From Pseudomonadota bacterium (lineage in GTDB: Bacteria > Pseudomonadota > Gammaproteobacteria > Burkholderiales > Thiobacillaceae), in the NCBI GenBank assembly GCA_021847835.1, contig JAJZPR010000008.1, positions 48,663 through 112,662 of the forward strand: a stretch of 64,000 nucleotides of DNA. The letters are read 5' to 3'. Position numbers and translations under genes: made by a program. Under the pieces are notes generated by a model. It made no database searches. It saw only the letters and a program-made list of their open reading frames with translations, and was not told the origin of the DNA. Positions within the stretch are counted from its first letter, which is position 1; every line of letters begins with the position of its first letter. Below, one piece after another: positions 38,266 to 47,620 of the stretch.

Positions 38266-38577
38266 TTACTTGCGTGGGCGCTTGCGCACGGCTTCCTTGG
38301 CTGTATCGATCAGGCGGTCGGCAACCAGCACGCTGTCGACCTCGAAAGTGCCGCTGTCGATGGCGCGCTTGATCGCGGCCACCTTGGCTGCATCGGAAAT
38401 GTCGAGCTTGGCGAGTTCGGCCTCGAGTTCGCGCAACTGGGTGGTGGAAGGGGCGAGCTGGAGATTGTCCACATCGCCACGTGCGGCAGGCTTGTCAAGC
38501 TTGCGCACACTGGCGCCCTGCGTGCTGGACACTTTCTTGTCGCCATTGACAGCGTGAGGGCGCTTGGTAATTTTCAT
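38266..38577 (-). CDS. flgM: Anti-sigma-28 factor FlgM
   Basis: A 103-residue protein whose C-terminal half matches FlgM: LQLAPSTTQLRELEAELAKLDISDAAKVAAIKRAI, then SGTFEVDSVLVADRLIDTAKE. FlgM binds FliA (sigma-28) and is exported through the flagellar hook when the basal body is complete. The N-terminus is polar and probably disordered, as in known FlgM. It is orphaned here: neither flgN, flgA nor fliA is in the window. Confidence 0.85.
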   Translation of the reverse strand: MKITKRPHAVNGDKKVSSTQGASVRKLDKPAARGDVDNLQLAPSTTQLRELEAELAKLDISDAAKVAAIKRAIDSGTFEVDSVLVADRLIDTAKEAVRKRPRK

Positions 38578-38586
38578 GGTGCCGAT

Positions 38587-38629
38587 CCGTAAAGCCCGAT
38601 TTCCGTTTCTACATAATCAAGCTTTACGG
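38587..38629. repeat. Inverted repeat upstream of flgM
   Basis: CCGTAAAGC (38587-38595) and GCTTTACGG (38621-38629) form a perfect 9-bp inverted repeat around a 25-base loop, starting ten bases before the flgM start. It may be a leader hairpin or operator. Confidence 0.45.
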
Positions 38630-38715
38630 CCCTGGCGGGAAAACCTTTAATCCCTTCTGCCTTGAAAACTGGTTGCGAATCAAGGCGCTAACAGCCACAT
38701 CCTGAGGCGGTCTCC

Positions 38716-39951
38716 TCAAAGCAGGTGCGAGGCCATGCCGTCGGCCAGCTTGGGCTCGAACCAGGTGGACTTGGGCGGCATCACCTCGTTGGCGTCGGCG
38801 ACCGCCATCAGATCCTGCATGCGGGTGGGATATAGGGAGAGCGCCAAGGCCATTCCCCCGCTGTTCACGCGCTTTTCCAGTTCCGCAAGGCCGCGGATGC
38901 CGCCCACGAAGTCGATGCGCTTGTCGCGGCGCGGGTCGCTGATGCCGAGGATGGGTGCGATGAGGTTGTTCTGCAGCAGGCTCACGTCCAGGCGGCCGAC
39001 CGGGTCGTTCGGAATGAGGCCGGGCCTGATTGTCAGGCGATACCACTTGCCGCCCAGATACAGTCCGAACTGGCCGGGCTGGGCAGGTTTGAGCGCTATA
39101 GAAGTGGTTTCAATTTCAAAGGCTTGTTCGGCTTTCTTGAGAAAGTCTTCAATAGTCAGGCCGTTGAGGTCGGTGATCACGCGGTTGTAGTCCAGGATGC
39201 GCATTTCGTGCGCCGGAAAGATCACCGACAGGAAATGATTGTAGGCTTCCTCGCCGGTGTGGGCGGGGTTGGCTGCCTTGCGCGCCGCGCAAATCCTGGA
39301 GGCCGAGGCCGAACGGTGGTGGCCGTCGGCGATGTAGAGGGCGTGCATGGCGTCGAACAGCCGGGTGATGGCGGCGATGTCGCCGGCATCGCGCATGACC
39401 CACAGGGTGTGGCGCACGCCGTCGTCGGCCACGGCATCGGCGTCCGGTGTGCCCTGTGCGGTTTTGGCGAGGATGGCATCAACTTCGGGCTGGTCGGGAT
39501 AGGCCAGCAGCACCGGGCCGGTCTGGGCATTGGTGGCATCGATCTGGCGCACGCGGTCGTCTTCCTTGTCCGGGCGCGTGAACTCGTGCTTGCGGATGCG
39601 GTTGGTGTCGTAGTCCGCCACGCTGGCGGCGGCGACGATCCCTGTTTGAATATGCTCGCCCATCTGGATGCGATAGACGTAGTAGTAGGCGGCCTCGTCC
39701 TGTTTCAAGACGCCGGCGGCGATCATGGCCTTGAGGTTCTCGGCCGCTTTCGCGTACACCTCGGGGGCATAAGGGTCGGTACCTTCCGGCAGGTCGATTT
39801 CCGGCTTGGAGATGTGCAGGAAGCTGAACGGCTTGCCCTGGGCGCGCACGCGCGCCTCGGCAGTGGAAAGCACGTCATAGGGCGGGGCCACGACTTCGGC
39901 GGCACGGCCGGGAGCGGGACGCAGGGCGGGGAAGGGGCGGATCAGACTCAT
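38716..39951 (-). CDS. DUF1015 family protein
   Basis: A 411-residue conserved protein of unknown function, full length for DUF1015. Signature segments are APPYDVLSTAEAR near the N-terminus, FSFLHISKPEIDLPEG, the central YIADGHHRSASASRI and LPTR-like YPTRMQDLMAVADA near the end. The conserved DGHHR motif suggests an active or metal site, but no reaction is established for the family. It starts 15 bases after the mfd stop on the same strand and is probably co-transcribed with mfd. Confidence 0.85.
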   Translation of the reverse strand: MSLIRPFPALRPAPGRAAEVVAPPYDVLSTAEARVRAQGKPFSFLHISKPEIDLPEGTDPYAPEVYAKAAENLKAMIAAGVLKQDEAAYYYVYRIQMGEHIQTGIVAAASVADYDTNRIRKHEFTRPDKEDDRVRQIDATNAQTGPVLLAYPDQPEVDAILAKTAQGTPDADAVADDGVRHTLWVMRDAGDIAAITRLFDAMHALYIADGHHRSASASRICAARKAANPAHTGEEAYNHFLSVIFPAHEMRILDYNRVITDLNGLTIEDFLKKAEQAFEIETTSIALKPAQPGQFGLYLGGKWYRLTIRPGLIPNDPVGRLDVSLLQNNLIAPILGISDPRRDKRIDFVGGIRGLAELEKRVNSGGMALALSLYPTRMQDLMAVADANEVMPPKSTWFEPKLADGMASHLL

Positions 39952-39966
39952 TTGGGGTTCTTTAAT

Positions 39967-42900
39967 CTACGGGGCTTTCAATTCTTCCAGCAGCGCCTGG
40001 GCAGCCGCGGTCTTGGCGTCCAGGTCGGGCAAGGGTTTTTGCAGCTTCAGGCGATCCGGCCCGGCCAGTTTCAGCCCGGCGCGGCTTTGCACCAAAAGCA
40101 GGATTTTAACCGGATCGATGGGCGGGTTCTTCATGAATTGCAGGGTGAGCCCGTCCGGCGTGGCATCCAGCCGGGTAACGCCCAGCGGTTTCGCCAGCAA
40201 TCTGAGCCTGTGTCCCGCCAGCAGCACCCTGGCCGGTTCGGGCAGCATGCCGAAGCGGTCGATGAGTTCCTCGGAGAGCTCGGTGATGTCGTCCGCGCTC
40301 TTGCAGTTGGCGAGGCGCTTGTAGATCACCAGGCGCTCGTGCACGTCGGCGCAATAGTCTTCCGGCAAGAGCGCTGGCTGGTGCAGGTTGATTTCCGACA
40401 CCGCGCCCAGCGGCTCGGCCAGATCCGGCTCGCGCCCGGCCTTCATGCTGGCGACGGCCGCGCCCAGCATGTCGTTGTAGAGCGAGAAGCCGACTTCCAG
40501 CATGTCGCCGCTCTGCTTCTCGCCCAGCACTTCGCCGGCGCCGCGGATTTCCAGGTCGTGCATGGCGAGGTAGAAGCCGGCGCCCAGGTCTTCCATGGCC
40601 TGGATGGCTTCGAGGCGTTTTTTCGCCAGTGCGGACAGTGTCTCTTCTTCCTCGACCAGCAGATAGGCGAAAGCCTGGTGGTGCGAGCGCCCGACGCGGC
40701 CGCGCAACTGGTGCAACTGCGCCAGGCCGAATTTGTCCGCGCGGTTGATGAGGATGGTGTTGGCGGTGGGGATGTCGATGCCGGTTTCGATGATGGTGGT
40801 GCACAACAGCAGGTCGAAGCGCTGCTGGGTGAAGTCGCGCATCACGTGCTCGAGATCGCGTTCCGGCATCTGGCCGTGGCCGATGCGGATGCGCGCTTCC
40901 GGCAGCAGTTTTTCCAGCCTTTCCTGCATGACCGGGATGGTGTCCACCTCGTTGTGCAGGAAGAACACCTGGCCGCCGCGGCGCAGCTCGCGCAGCACGG
41001 CCTCGCGGATGAGGCCGCCGGAATAGGGGCGCACGAAGGTCTTCACCGCCAGACGCTTTTGCGGCGCGGTGGCGATGACCGAGAAATCGCGGATGCCTTC
41101 CAGCGACATGGCCAGCGTGCGCGGGATGGGCGTGGCGGTCAGGGTCAGCACGTCTACTTCCGCGCGCAGCTGCTTCAATCTTTCTTTTTGCCGCACGCCG
41201 AAGCGGTGCTCCTCGTCGATGATGATGAGGCCGAGGTTCTTGAACACCACGTCTTTCTGGATCAGCCGATGCGTGCCGATGATGATGTCGATGCGCCCCT
41301 CGGCCAGTTCCTGCAGGGCGAGCGCCTGTTCCTTGGCGGTGCGGAAGCGGGAGAGCTCGGCGATCTTCACCGGCCAGGGCGAGAAACGGTCGGCGAAGTT
41401 CTGGAAGTGCTGCTCGACCAGGAGGGTGGTCGGCGCGAGCAGCGCCACCTGCTTGCCGCCCGCCACCGCGGCGAAGGCGGCCCTGAGCGCGACCTCGGTC
41501 TTGCCGAAGCCCACATCGCCGCAGACCAGGCGGTCCATGGGCTTGCCGCTTTGCATGTCGGCGAGGGTCGCGCGGATCGCCTCGGCCTGGTCCGGGGTTT
41601 CCTCGAAGCCGAAGGAATCGGCGAAGGCTTGGTAGTCGTGCTCGGAAAACTTGAAGGCGTGGCCCTCGCGCGCGGCGCGGCGGGCATAGAGGTCCAGCAG
41701 TTCCGCCGCGGTGTCGCGCGCGGCCTGCATGGCGCGGCGGCGCGCCTTTTCCCATTGCTCGGTGCCCAGGCGATGCAGCGGCGCTTCGTCGGCACTGGCG
41801 CCGCTGTAGCGGCTGATGACTTCCAGTTGCGACACCGGCACGTAGAGCTTGTCGCCGTTGGCATATTCCAGCAGCAGGAACTCGGTCGGGCCTTCGCCCA
41901 GATCCATGGTGACGAGGCCCTGGTAGCGGCCCACGCCGTGCTGGATGTGCACCACGGGATCGCCGATCTTGAGCTCGGAAAGGTCGCGGATGAGGCTGTC
42001 GACCGGCGTGCTTTTGCCGCGTTTCTCGCGCTTGTGCCTGGGGGGAAGGGCGTAGAGTTCGGTTTCGGTGATGACCGCAAGCTGTTGTTCGGGATGGATA
42101 AAACCGGAAGCAAGCGGTGCGACCCCGAGTTGAAGCGGTTTCGAACTGTCGAGGAAGGCCTGCCAGTTTTCCGTGCGCTCGGGATGGAGGCCATGCTCCT
42201 TCAAGTACTCGGCCAGCGTCTCCTGGCGGCCCTGGCTGGGCGCCAGCACCAGCACCTTGCCGGCAAAACTTTTGAGGAAAGCGTCGAGCTTGGCCACCGG
42301 ATGCGGCAGGCGACGATCCACCACCACGTCCGGCACGGCTTCGGCCACTGCCGTCTCGCCCTTGCCGAGGTCGAGGCGGGCGAATTCGTTGGCGCATTGG
42401 AAGAACTGCTCGGTGTTGAGGAACAGGCGCTCGGGCGGCAAGAGCGGACGATCCTTGTCGCCGCTCAATAGCCGGTAGCGCGATTGCGTGTCCTGCCAGA
42501 ACTCATGGCTGGCGGCCGGCGCGTCGCCGTGCAAAGTGAGCACGACGTCCTTGGGCAGGTAGTCGAACAGCGTCGCGCTCTCTTCGAAGAACAAGGGCAG
42601 CGCATATTCGATGCCTGCCGGCGCCAGGCCGTTGCTCACGTCCTTGTAGAGCTTGGAGCGAGAGGGGTCGCCCTCGAAAGTTTCGCGGAACTGCTGGCGA
42701 AAGAGCTTGATGCCGTTTTCATCGAGCGGAAACTCACGCGCCGGCAACAGCCGCACGTCTTTCACCGGATACACGCTGCGCTGGGTGTCGACGTCGAAGG
42801 CGCGCAGGGTCTCGATCTCGTTGTCGAAGAGGTCGATGCGGTAGGGCAGCACACTGCCCATGGGGAAGAGGTCGATCAACCCGCCGCGGATGGAAAACTC

Positions 42901-43371
42901 GCCCGGCGCGTAGACCTGATTCACATGGGTGTAGCCGCCCTGGCGCATCTGCTCGCGGAAGGCGGCCTCGTCGAATTTCTCGCCCTGCTTGAGGAAGAAG
43001 GTGTGCGCCAGCAGGAAGGCGGGCGGGGCGAGGCGATAGAGCGCCGTGGACAGCGGCGCCAGCACGATCTGGAACTGTGCCCTGGCCAATTGATACAGCG
43101 TGGCCAGGCGTTCCGACACCAGGTCCGGGTGCGGCGAGAAGGCGTCGTAAGGCAGGGTCTCCCAGTCCGGGAACAGGCAGACATTCAGTTCCGGCGCGAA
43201 CCAGCGGATCTCTTCCATGAGCCGCTGCGCATCCCAGGCATTGGCCGTGAACACCGCCAGCCTCTTGCCGGTGCGCGCGGCTTCGGCCAGGAACCATGCA
43301 TCGCTGGAGCCGGCAAGCGAAGGCGCATGCACCCGCTGGCCGGGCTTGGGGTTGAGGGGAGGAAAACTCAT
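39967..43371 (-). CDS. mfd: Transcription-repair coupling factor
   Basis: SF2 translocase of 1134 residues that removes stalled RNA polymerase and recruits UvrA. Domains in order are an N-terminal UvrB-like region (SLAGSSDAWFLAEAARTGKR), a polymerase-interacting CarD-like domain (KIGDPVVHIQHGVGRYQGL), helicase motifs (CGDVGFGKTEVALRAAF, DEEHRFGV, TATPIPRTLAMS, QLRGRVGRS) and a C-terminal TRCF domain. The ATG at 43371 (MSFPPLNPKPGQ) is preferred to a TTG four codons upstream. It lies in a run of five minus-strand genes. Confidence 0.96.
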   Translation of the reverse strand: MSFPPLNPKPGQRVHAPSLAGSSDAWFLAEAARTGKRLAVFTANAWDAQRLMEEIRWFAPELNVCLFPDWETLPYDAFSPHPDLVSERLATLYQLARAQFQIVLAPLSTALYRLAPPAFLLAHTFFLKQGEKFDEAAFREQMRQGGYTHVNQVYAPGEFSIRGGLIDLFPMGSVLPYRIDLFDNEIETLRAFDVDTQRSVYPVKDVRLLPAREFPLDENGIKLFRQQFRETFEGDPSRSKLYKDVSNGLAPAGIEYALPLFFEESATLFDYLPKDVVLTLHGDAPAASHEFWQDTQSRYRLLSGDKDRPLLPPERLFLNTEQFFQCANEFARLDLGKGETAVAEAVPDVVVDRRLPHPVAKLDAFLKSFAGKVLVLAPSQGRQETLAEYLKEHGLHPERTENWQAFLDSSKPLQLGVAPLASGFIHPEQQLAVITETELYALPPRHKREKRGKSTPVDSLIRDLSELKIGDPVVHIQHGVGRYQGLVTMDLGEGPTEFLLLEYANGDKLYVPVSQLEVISRYSGASADEAPLHRLGTEQWEKARRRAMQAARDTAAELLDLYARRAAREGHAFKFSEHDYQAFADSFGFEETPDQAEAIRATLADMQSGKPMDRLVCGDVGFGKTEVALRAAFAAVAGGKQVALLAPTTLLVEQHFQNFADRFSPWPVKIAELSRFRTAKEQALALQELAEGRIDIIIGTHRLIQKDVVFKNLGLIIIDEEHRFGVRQKERLKQLRAEVDVLTLTATPIPRTLAMSLEGIRDFSVIATAPQKRLAVKTFVRPYSGGLIREAVLRELRRGGQVFFLHNEVDTIPVMQERLEKLLPEARIRIGHGQMPERDLEHVMRDFTQQRFDLLLCTTIIETGIDIPTANTILINRADKFGLAQLHQLRGRVGRSHHQAFAYLLVEEEETLSALAKKRLEAIQAMEDLGAGFYLAMHDLEIRGAGEVLGEKQSGDMLEVGFSLYNDMLGAAVASMKAGREPDLAEPLGAVSEINLHQPALLPEDYCADVHERLVIYKRLANCKSADDITELSEELIDRFGMLPEPARVLLAGHRLRLLAKPLGVTRLDATPDGLTLQFMKNPPIDPVKILLLVQSRAGLKLAGPDRLKLQKPLPDLDAKTAAAQALLEELKAP

Positions 43372-43444
43372 GAGGGCGACCAAACTGCGAAGGCGGAATT
43401 ATACCGGGAGCGGCCCTGATCCAGCCTGATGCAAAACCGGAGGA

Positions 43445-44962
43445 TTACGCAAAGCTGTCGCTGTTAAGGCTTACCCTCAACTCTCCTTCGTCCAGCGGTT
43501 CTTCCGAGTTTATTTGATGTTGCAGCACCGCAAGATCGGCTTCGGAGGCATCCCTGCCTTCGCGTGCGCGCTGCGTGATGCGCGCTTTCAGAATCTCGAC
43601 CGGCACCGGAAAATCGAGGATGCGGAATTCGATGTTCCGGGCCTTCGCCACTGCGCGCAGCAGGTCGCGCTGCCAGCGCGCGAGGAAGGTGGCGTCGACG
43701 ACCACCGGCCAGCCGGCATCGAGCAGGCTGCCGGCAAGTTCGGCAAGACGGGCGTAGGTCTGCCGAGTGGCGTCGGCGACATAGAGATTTTCCCCGATGC
43801 CGGAATGCGTCCTGGCCAGCGCATCCAGCCCTGCCATGCGCTTGCGCTCGATGTCGGACCGTATCCTGATCGCCCCGGGCTTCTGCATGAGCTTGCGGGT
43901 GGCCGTGCTCTTGCCCGAACCGGACAGGCCGTGGGTGATGTTCAGGCTGATGCGCATGGGTTCGGTGAGCCGCAAGGCCAGGTCGAGCAGCGCGCGCACT
44001 TCACTCAGCGCCGCCTCGCGCTCGGCGCCTTGCAACTGGCCGCAGCGGATGGCCGCTACCTTGGCGCGCACCATGGCGCGGTAGACCGCGTAGTAGCGCA
44101 GCAGCGCCAGCCCCGCGTAATCGCCGGTCTCGTCCAGCCACAGGTTGAGGAACAGCCAGGCCCACTCCTCATGGCCGCGTTGCAGGAGGTCCATGTAACA
44201 GAAGGCAATCTCCGACTGGACATCGATCCAGCGCAGCTCGGGATTGAACTCGATGCAGTCGAATACCAGCAGTTCGCCGTCCACCCAGGCCAGATTGCCC
44301 AGGTGCAGGTCGCCGTGGCATTCGCGCACGAAACCATTTTGCTTCCGCGCCGCCATCAAGGGCGCGAGGCGGGCGTGCTCGCGCTCGCTCCAGCGATGCA
44401 GGGTGTCGAGCAACGCGCGGTCGCCGGGGCTTTCAAGGTAGGGGGCTATCTGGACAAAGTTCTGCGCCACCGGTTTCCACAGCAGTTCCGCGCTGCCCCA
44501 GGGGCCGTTTGCGGGCGCGACGGCGCAATTTTCCAGATGAAAGCGGGCGAGGGTGGCGGCGATACGCTCGATGTGCTGTTCGCGCAAACCGCCTTCGGCT
44601 TCGAGCCGGTCGAGCGTGGCCTCGGCCGGAAACTGCCGCATCCGCACTGCGTATTCGAACGCCTCGCCGCTGCCCTTCACGCGCGGCGCCTCCGGCGTGC
44701 CGGTGATGGGGACCACGTCGAGGTAAACCTCAGGCGCCAGCCGTCGGTTGAGCCTTACTTCTTCCTGGCAGGCATACAGTCGCTTGTCCAGCGTGCTGAA
44801 ATCGAGAAAGCCCAGGTCCAGCGGTTTCTTGATCTTGTAGGCGTAGTCGCCGGTGAGCAGTATCCAGGAGATGTGCGTCTCGATCACCCGCGCCCGTTCG
44901 GCCGCGTGGCCGTAGCAGGCCGGATCGCGCAGTTTGCTAATCAGTTCGGGCAAATCGCTCAT
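43445..44962 (-). CDS. APH-like kinase fused to a P-loop (zeta/gluconokinase-like) ATPase
   Basis: A 505-residue bifunctional protein. The N-terminal two thirds has an aminoglycoside-phosphotransferase fold with YKIKKPLDLGFLDFS and the catalytic HGDLHLGNLAW loop, followed by FDCIEFNPELRWID. The C-terminal third is an AAA/P-loop kinase with GLSGSGKSTATRKL and IRSDIERKRMAGL. This pairing is widespread in Proteobacteria, annotated as bifunctional aminoglycoside phosphotransferase/ATP-binding protein. The substrates are unknown, and antibiotic resistance should not be assumed. Confidence 0.85.
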   Translation of the reverse strand: MSDLPELISKLRDPACYGHAAERARVIETHISWILLTGDYAYKIKKPLDLGFLDFSTLDKRLYACQEEVRLNRRLAPEVYLDVVPITGTPEAPRVKGSGEAFEYAVRMRQFPAEATLDRLEAEGGLREQHIERIAATLARFHLENCAVAPANGPWGSAELLWKPVAQNFVQIAPYLESPGDRALLDTLHRWSEREHARLAPLMAARKQNGFVRECHGDLHLGNLAWVDGELLVFDCIEFNPELRWIDVQSEIAFCYMDLLQRGHEEWAWLFLNLWLDETGDYAGLALLRYYAVYRAMVRAKVAAIRCGQLQGAEREAALSEVRALLDLALRLTEPMRISLNITHGLSGSGKSTATRKLMQKPGAIRIRSDIERKRMAGLDALARTHSGIGENLYVADATRQTYARLAELAGSLLDAGWPVVVDATFLARWQRDLLRAVAKARNIEFRILDFPVPVEILKARITQRAREGRDASEADLAVLQHQINSEEPLDEGELRVSLNSDSFA

Positions 44963-44995
44963 GGATTCGCCATTGTATCCGCGGAAAAACCGCTC

Positions 44996-45406
44996 CTAGG
45001 AAAACCACCTCAAAAAAGCCGCGCCCGTCAGGGCCAGCCCAGCCAGCGCGGCCTGGGCCTGGAATGCCCGGGCCACCCATCCCCAGCCCCAGTCTCTGCC
45101 GCGTGCGAGCTGCCAGGCGGCAAGGAGGAATCCGGCCGCCGCCGCACACAGCTTGAGGACAAGGGCGCCGAGGGCGACGATGCTCAGGTCCGGCGCTTCG
45201 CCGTAGTAATAGAAGCTGGTTGCGCCGAACAGGATGCCGCTCAGGATTTGTGCGCCCCAGGCGCCCAGAATGATCCAGGCGAAAGGGCGGGCATATTCCT
45301 GCCGGGGCACCGGCCACAGCCAGAACACCGTGCCGCCGACGAGGATGGCGGCACCGAAGTTGTGCACAACCTGGGTCAGCGCATAGGCGAGGTTTTCCGG
45401 CAGCAC
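44996..45406 (-). CDS. CopD-like four-helix membrane protein
   Basis: A 136-residue integral membrane protein with four predicted helices: YALTQVVHNFGAAILVGGTVFWLW, FAWIILGAWGAQILSGILFG, LSIVALGALVLKLCAAAAGFLLAAW and AALAGLALTGAAFLRW. The conserved histidine in the first helix and the overall layout resemble the CopD/PcoD copper-related family, but the metal role is not shown. It starts at a GTG (45406), one base after the stop of the upstream periplasmic protein gene, so the two are coupled. Confidence 0.65.
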   Translation of the reverse strand: MLPENLAYALTQVVHNFGAAILVGGTVFWLWPVPRQEYARPFAWIILGAWGAQILSGILFGATSFYYYGEAPDLSIVALGALVLKLCAAAAGFLLAAWQLARGRDWGWGWVARAFQAQAALAGLALTGAAFLRWFS

Positions 45407-45407
45407 A

Positions 45408-45752
45408 CTAGTTCACCGTCACGTTCACGCACTGTCCGACGCCGATGGGCACGTGAGCCTTGTTCACCACCTTCACGCAGATGTTGTGCTTGCCGCTTGC
45501 CAGGCTTTCCAGCAGGTAGCTGCCCTTGAGCTTGCGCAGGATGCCGACTTCCTTGTCATCCACGTAGACATGCACGTGATCGCCGCGCGGCCCGGGCGCC
45601 ACGTCGTAAACCAGACGGTTTTCGCCCATCGCGTCGAGGGTGGCGCCATTGGCGGGCGATGTGATTTTCACGCTGCCTTCGGCCAGGGCGGCCTGGGAGA
45701 AGACAGAGAGGGCGCCAATTGCGGCAACGGAAAGGAAATGTCTGCTGTTCAT
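45408..45752 (-). CDS. Small periplasmic Ig-like protein, unknown function
   Basis: A 114-residue exported protein with signal peptide MNSRHFLSVAAIGALSVFSQAALA. The mature part is a compact beta domain: VKITSPANGATLD, VYDVAPGPRGDHVHVYVDDKEV, LKGSYLLESLASGKHNICVKVVN and CVNVTVN. The two cysteines may form a disulfide. The DHVHVYVDD segment offers histidine and aspartate metal-ligand candidates. It is immediately upstream of the CopD-like gene and may work with it in the envelope; this is inference. Confidence 0.7.
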   Translation of the reverse strand: MNSRHFLSVAAIGALSVFSQAALAEGSVKITSPANGATLDAMGENRLVYDVAPGPRGDHVHVYVDDKEVGILRKLKGSYLLESLASGKHNICVKVVNKAHVPIGVGQCVNVTVN

Positions 45753-45917
45753 GGTAAGGCTCCTTCAATCAGTTTTGAGCGATCGTTTCAACCGGGCGTA
45801 ATGCCGGTTTGGCCAGTATAGAGTTGCCCGGGGGAAAATGGTTCTCGGAAGTCCCCCGGCCTTGCCGGGCCCGCTGAAAATCCATGCGGCCTTGCGGGGT
45901 TTGCTAGAATCCCGCCC

Positions 45918-46604
45918 ATGCCACGATTCGTCGCTCTGATTCCCGCCGCCGGTTCCGGCTCCCGCATGGGAAACGAAATGCCCAAGCAGTATCTTCCGCT
46001 TTGCGGACGCCCCCTGATCGAGCACGCCGTGCGTGCGCTGGCGGCGCATCCGCGCATGGACAGGGTATATGTGGTGCTGTCGCCCGAGGATGCCTGCTGG
46101 GAAGGGCAGGGCATCCGGCACGAAAAACTGTCGGTGTTGCGTTGCGGCGGGGTAACGCGCGCGGAGTCGGTGAGCAACGGCCTGAAGGCCATTGCCAATG
46201 AAGTCGCCGCCGACGACTGGATGCTGGTGCACGATGCGGCGCGGCCCTGCCTGCGGCCCGAACATGTGGACCGCATGCTGGCGGAGCTTGCCGAGGACGA
46301 GGTGGGCGGCATTTTGGCGGTGCCGGTGGCGGATACCCTGAAGCGTGCCGAGGCCGGCCAGCGCATCGCGGAGACGGTGCCGCGCGAGGGGCTGTGGCAG
46401 GCGCAGACGCCGCAGATGTTCCGCCACGGTCTGCTGCTGAAGGCGCTGGAAGCCGCAGGCGGCGCGGTAACGGACGAGGCTTCGGCCATCGAGCGCCTGG
46501 GGCTCAAGCCCAGGCTGGTCGAGGGCGATCTCCGCAATCTGAAAGTGACTTACCCGCGCGACCTGGAACTGGCCGCGCTGATCCTGGAACATTGGGGCGC
46601 ATAA
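45918..46604 (+). CDS. ispD: 2-C-methyl-D-erythritol 4-phosphate cytidylyltransferase
   Basis: MEP-pathway enzyme of 228 residues that couples MEP to CTP. The nucleotidyltransferase signature [20 protein letters not shown] contains the catalytic Arg and Lys residues. [15 protein letters not shown] is the conserved active-site region and [11 protein letters not shown] precedes the C-terminal strand. The start is the ATG at 45918. ispF follows within five bases, the usual pair. Confidence 0.95.
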   Translation: MPRFVALIPAAGSGSRMGNEMPKQYLPLCGRPLIEHAVRALAAHPRMDRVYVVLSPEDACWEGQGIRHEKLSVLRCGGVTRAESVSNGLKAIANEVAADDWMLVHDAARPCLRPEHVDRMLAELAEDEVGGILAVPVADTLKRAEAGQRIAETVPREGLWQAQTPQMFRHGLLLKALEAAGGAVTDEASAIERLGLKPRLVEGDLRNLKVTYPRDLELAALILEHWGA

Positions 46605-46609
46605 CGACA

Positions 46610-47089
46610 ATGGATATAAGAATAGGGCAGGGCTTCGACGTCCACGCCTTTGCCGAGCATCGCAGGCTCGTCATCGGCGGCGTGGAAATTCCTTACGCCA
46701 AGGGTCTGCTCGGCCATTCCGACGCCGACGTGCTGCTGCACGCGATCTGCGATGCGCTGCTGGGCGCTGTCGCGCTCGGCGACATCGGCAGGCATTTCCC
46801 CGACACCGACGCCAGGTTCAAGAACATCGATTCGCGCGAACTGCTGCGCGACGTGATGGCAAGAATCCGCTCCCTGGGCTGGCAGGTAGGCAATGTCGAC
46901 GCCACCATCATCGCGCAGGCGCCGAAGATGGCGCCGCACATCCCGGCCATGGCGGCGAACATCGCCGCAGACCTTGGCATTGATCAGGGCCGGGTCAACG
47001 TGAAGGCAACCACCACGGAAAAGCTCGGCTTCACCGGCCGCGGCGAGGGTATTGCTGCACAAGCCGTCTGCCTGCTGACCCGGGCATGA
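46610..47089 (+). CDS. ispF: 2-C-methyl-D-erythritol 2,4-cyclodiphosphate synthase
   Basis: MEP-pathway trimeric zinc enzyme of 159 residues. GQGFDVHAF supplies the metal-binding Asp and His, and [31 protein letters not shown] and [19 protein letters not shown] are the family's conserved segments. The ATG at 46610 gives the standard length; the ORF track begins at 46394 inside ispD. Its stop overlaps the thpR start by four bases. Confidence 0.96.
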   Translation: MDIRIGQGFDVHAFAEHRRLVIGGVEIPYAKGLLGHSDADVLLHAICDALLGAVALGDIGRHFPDTDARFKNIDSRELLRDVMARIRSLGWQVGNVDATIIAQAPKMAPHIPAMAANIAADLGIDQGRVNVKATTTEKLGFTGRGEGIAAQAVCLLTRA

Positions 47090-47616
47090 GCCAGCCCACC
47101 CATCAGCGCATGTTCTTCGCCTTGTGGCCAAGCGAGGAAGTCCGCCGCGCCCTGTGGCAGGCGAGCGGCAAGCTGCACCAGGTATGGAGCGGCCGCCGCA
47201 CCAAGCCGGACACCCTGCACATGACCCTGGTGTTCCTGGGCGACGTCGAACTGGCGCGGCTGGACGAACTGCGCAAAGTGGCCGCGAGCATGGACACGCG
47301 CCGCTTCGGCCTGAACCTGAATCATGCCTCCTGCTGGCGCCACAACAAGGTGGGGTTCCTGAGCCCGCAGGAAAGCCCCCCCGAATTGCTGCGGCTGGTT
47401 TACGGGCTGGAAGACAACCTGGAAGCGGCAGGTTTTGCTTTTGACGAGCGCTCTTACAAGCCGCACCTCACCCTGCTTCGCAACACGCGCTGCACCACGC
47501 AGGTGCCGTTGGCGCCGATACAGTGGGATATCGAGGAGTTCGTGCTCGCGGGTTCGTCGCTGACGGACCACGGCCCCAGCTATCAGCTGCTGGGGCGCTG
47601 GCCGTTGAAAGCCTGA
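47086..47616 (+). CDS. thpR: RNA 2',3'-cyclic phosphodiesterase (2H family, LigT)
   Basis: A 176-residue 2H phosphoesterase with the paired HxT motifs LHMTLVFLG and YKPHLTLLR that define the active site. The family hydrolyses 2',3'-cyclic phosphates at RNA ends and can reversibly form 2'-5' linkages. It overlaps ispF by four bases, so it is probably part of the ispD-ispF transcript, and converges with the host-attachment-family gene four bases away. Confidence 0.9.
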   Translation: MSQPTHQRMFFALWPSEEVRRALWQASGKLHQVWSGRRTKPDTLHMTLVFLGDVELARLDELRKVAASMDTRRFGLNLNHASCWRHNKVGFLSPQESPPELLRLVYGLEDNLEAAGFAFDERSYKPHLTLLRNTRCTTQVPLAPIQWDIEEFVLAGSSLTDHGPSYQLLGRWPLKA

Positions 47617-47620
47617 AGAT

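Noticed and set aside
39124-42471. A 1115-residue plus-strand ORF opposite mfd and DUF1015
   Set aside because: It is antisense to two clearly conserved genes, has low-complexity His/Gln/Arg-rich composition typical of high-GC shadow frames, and no domain motif.
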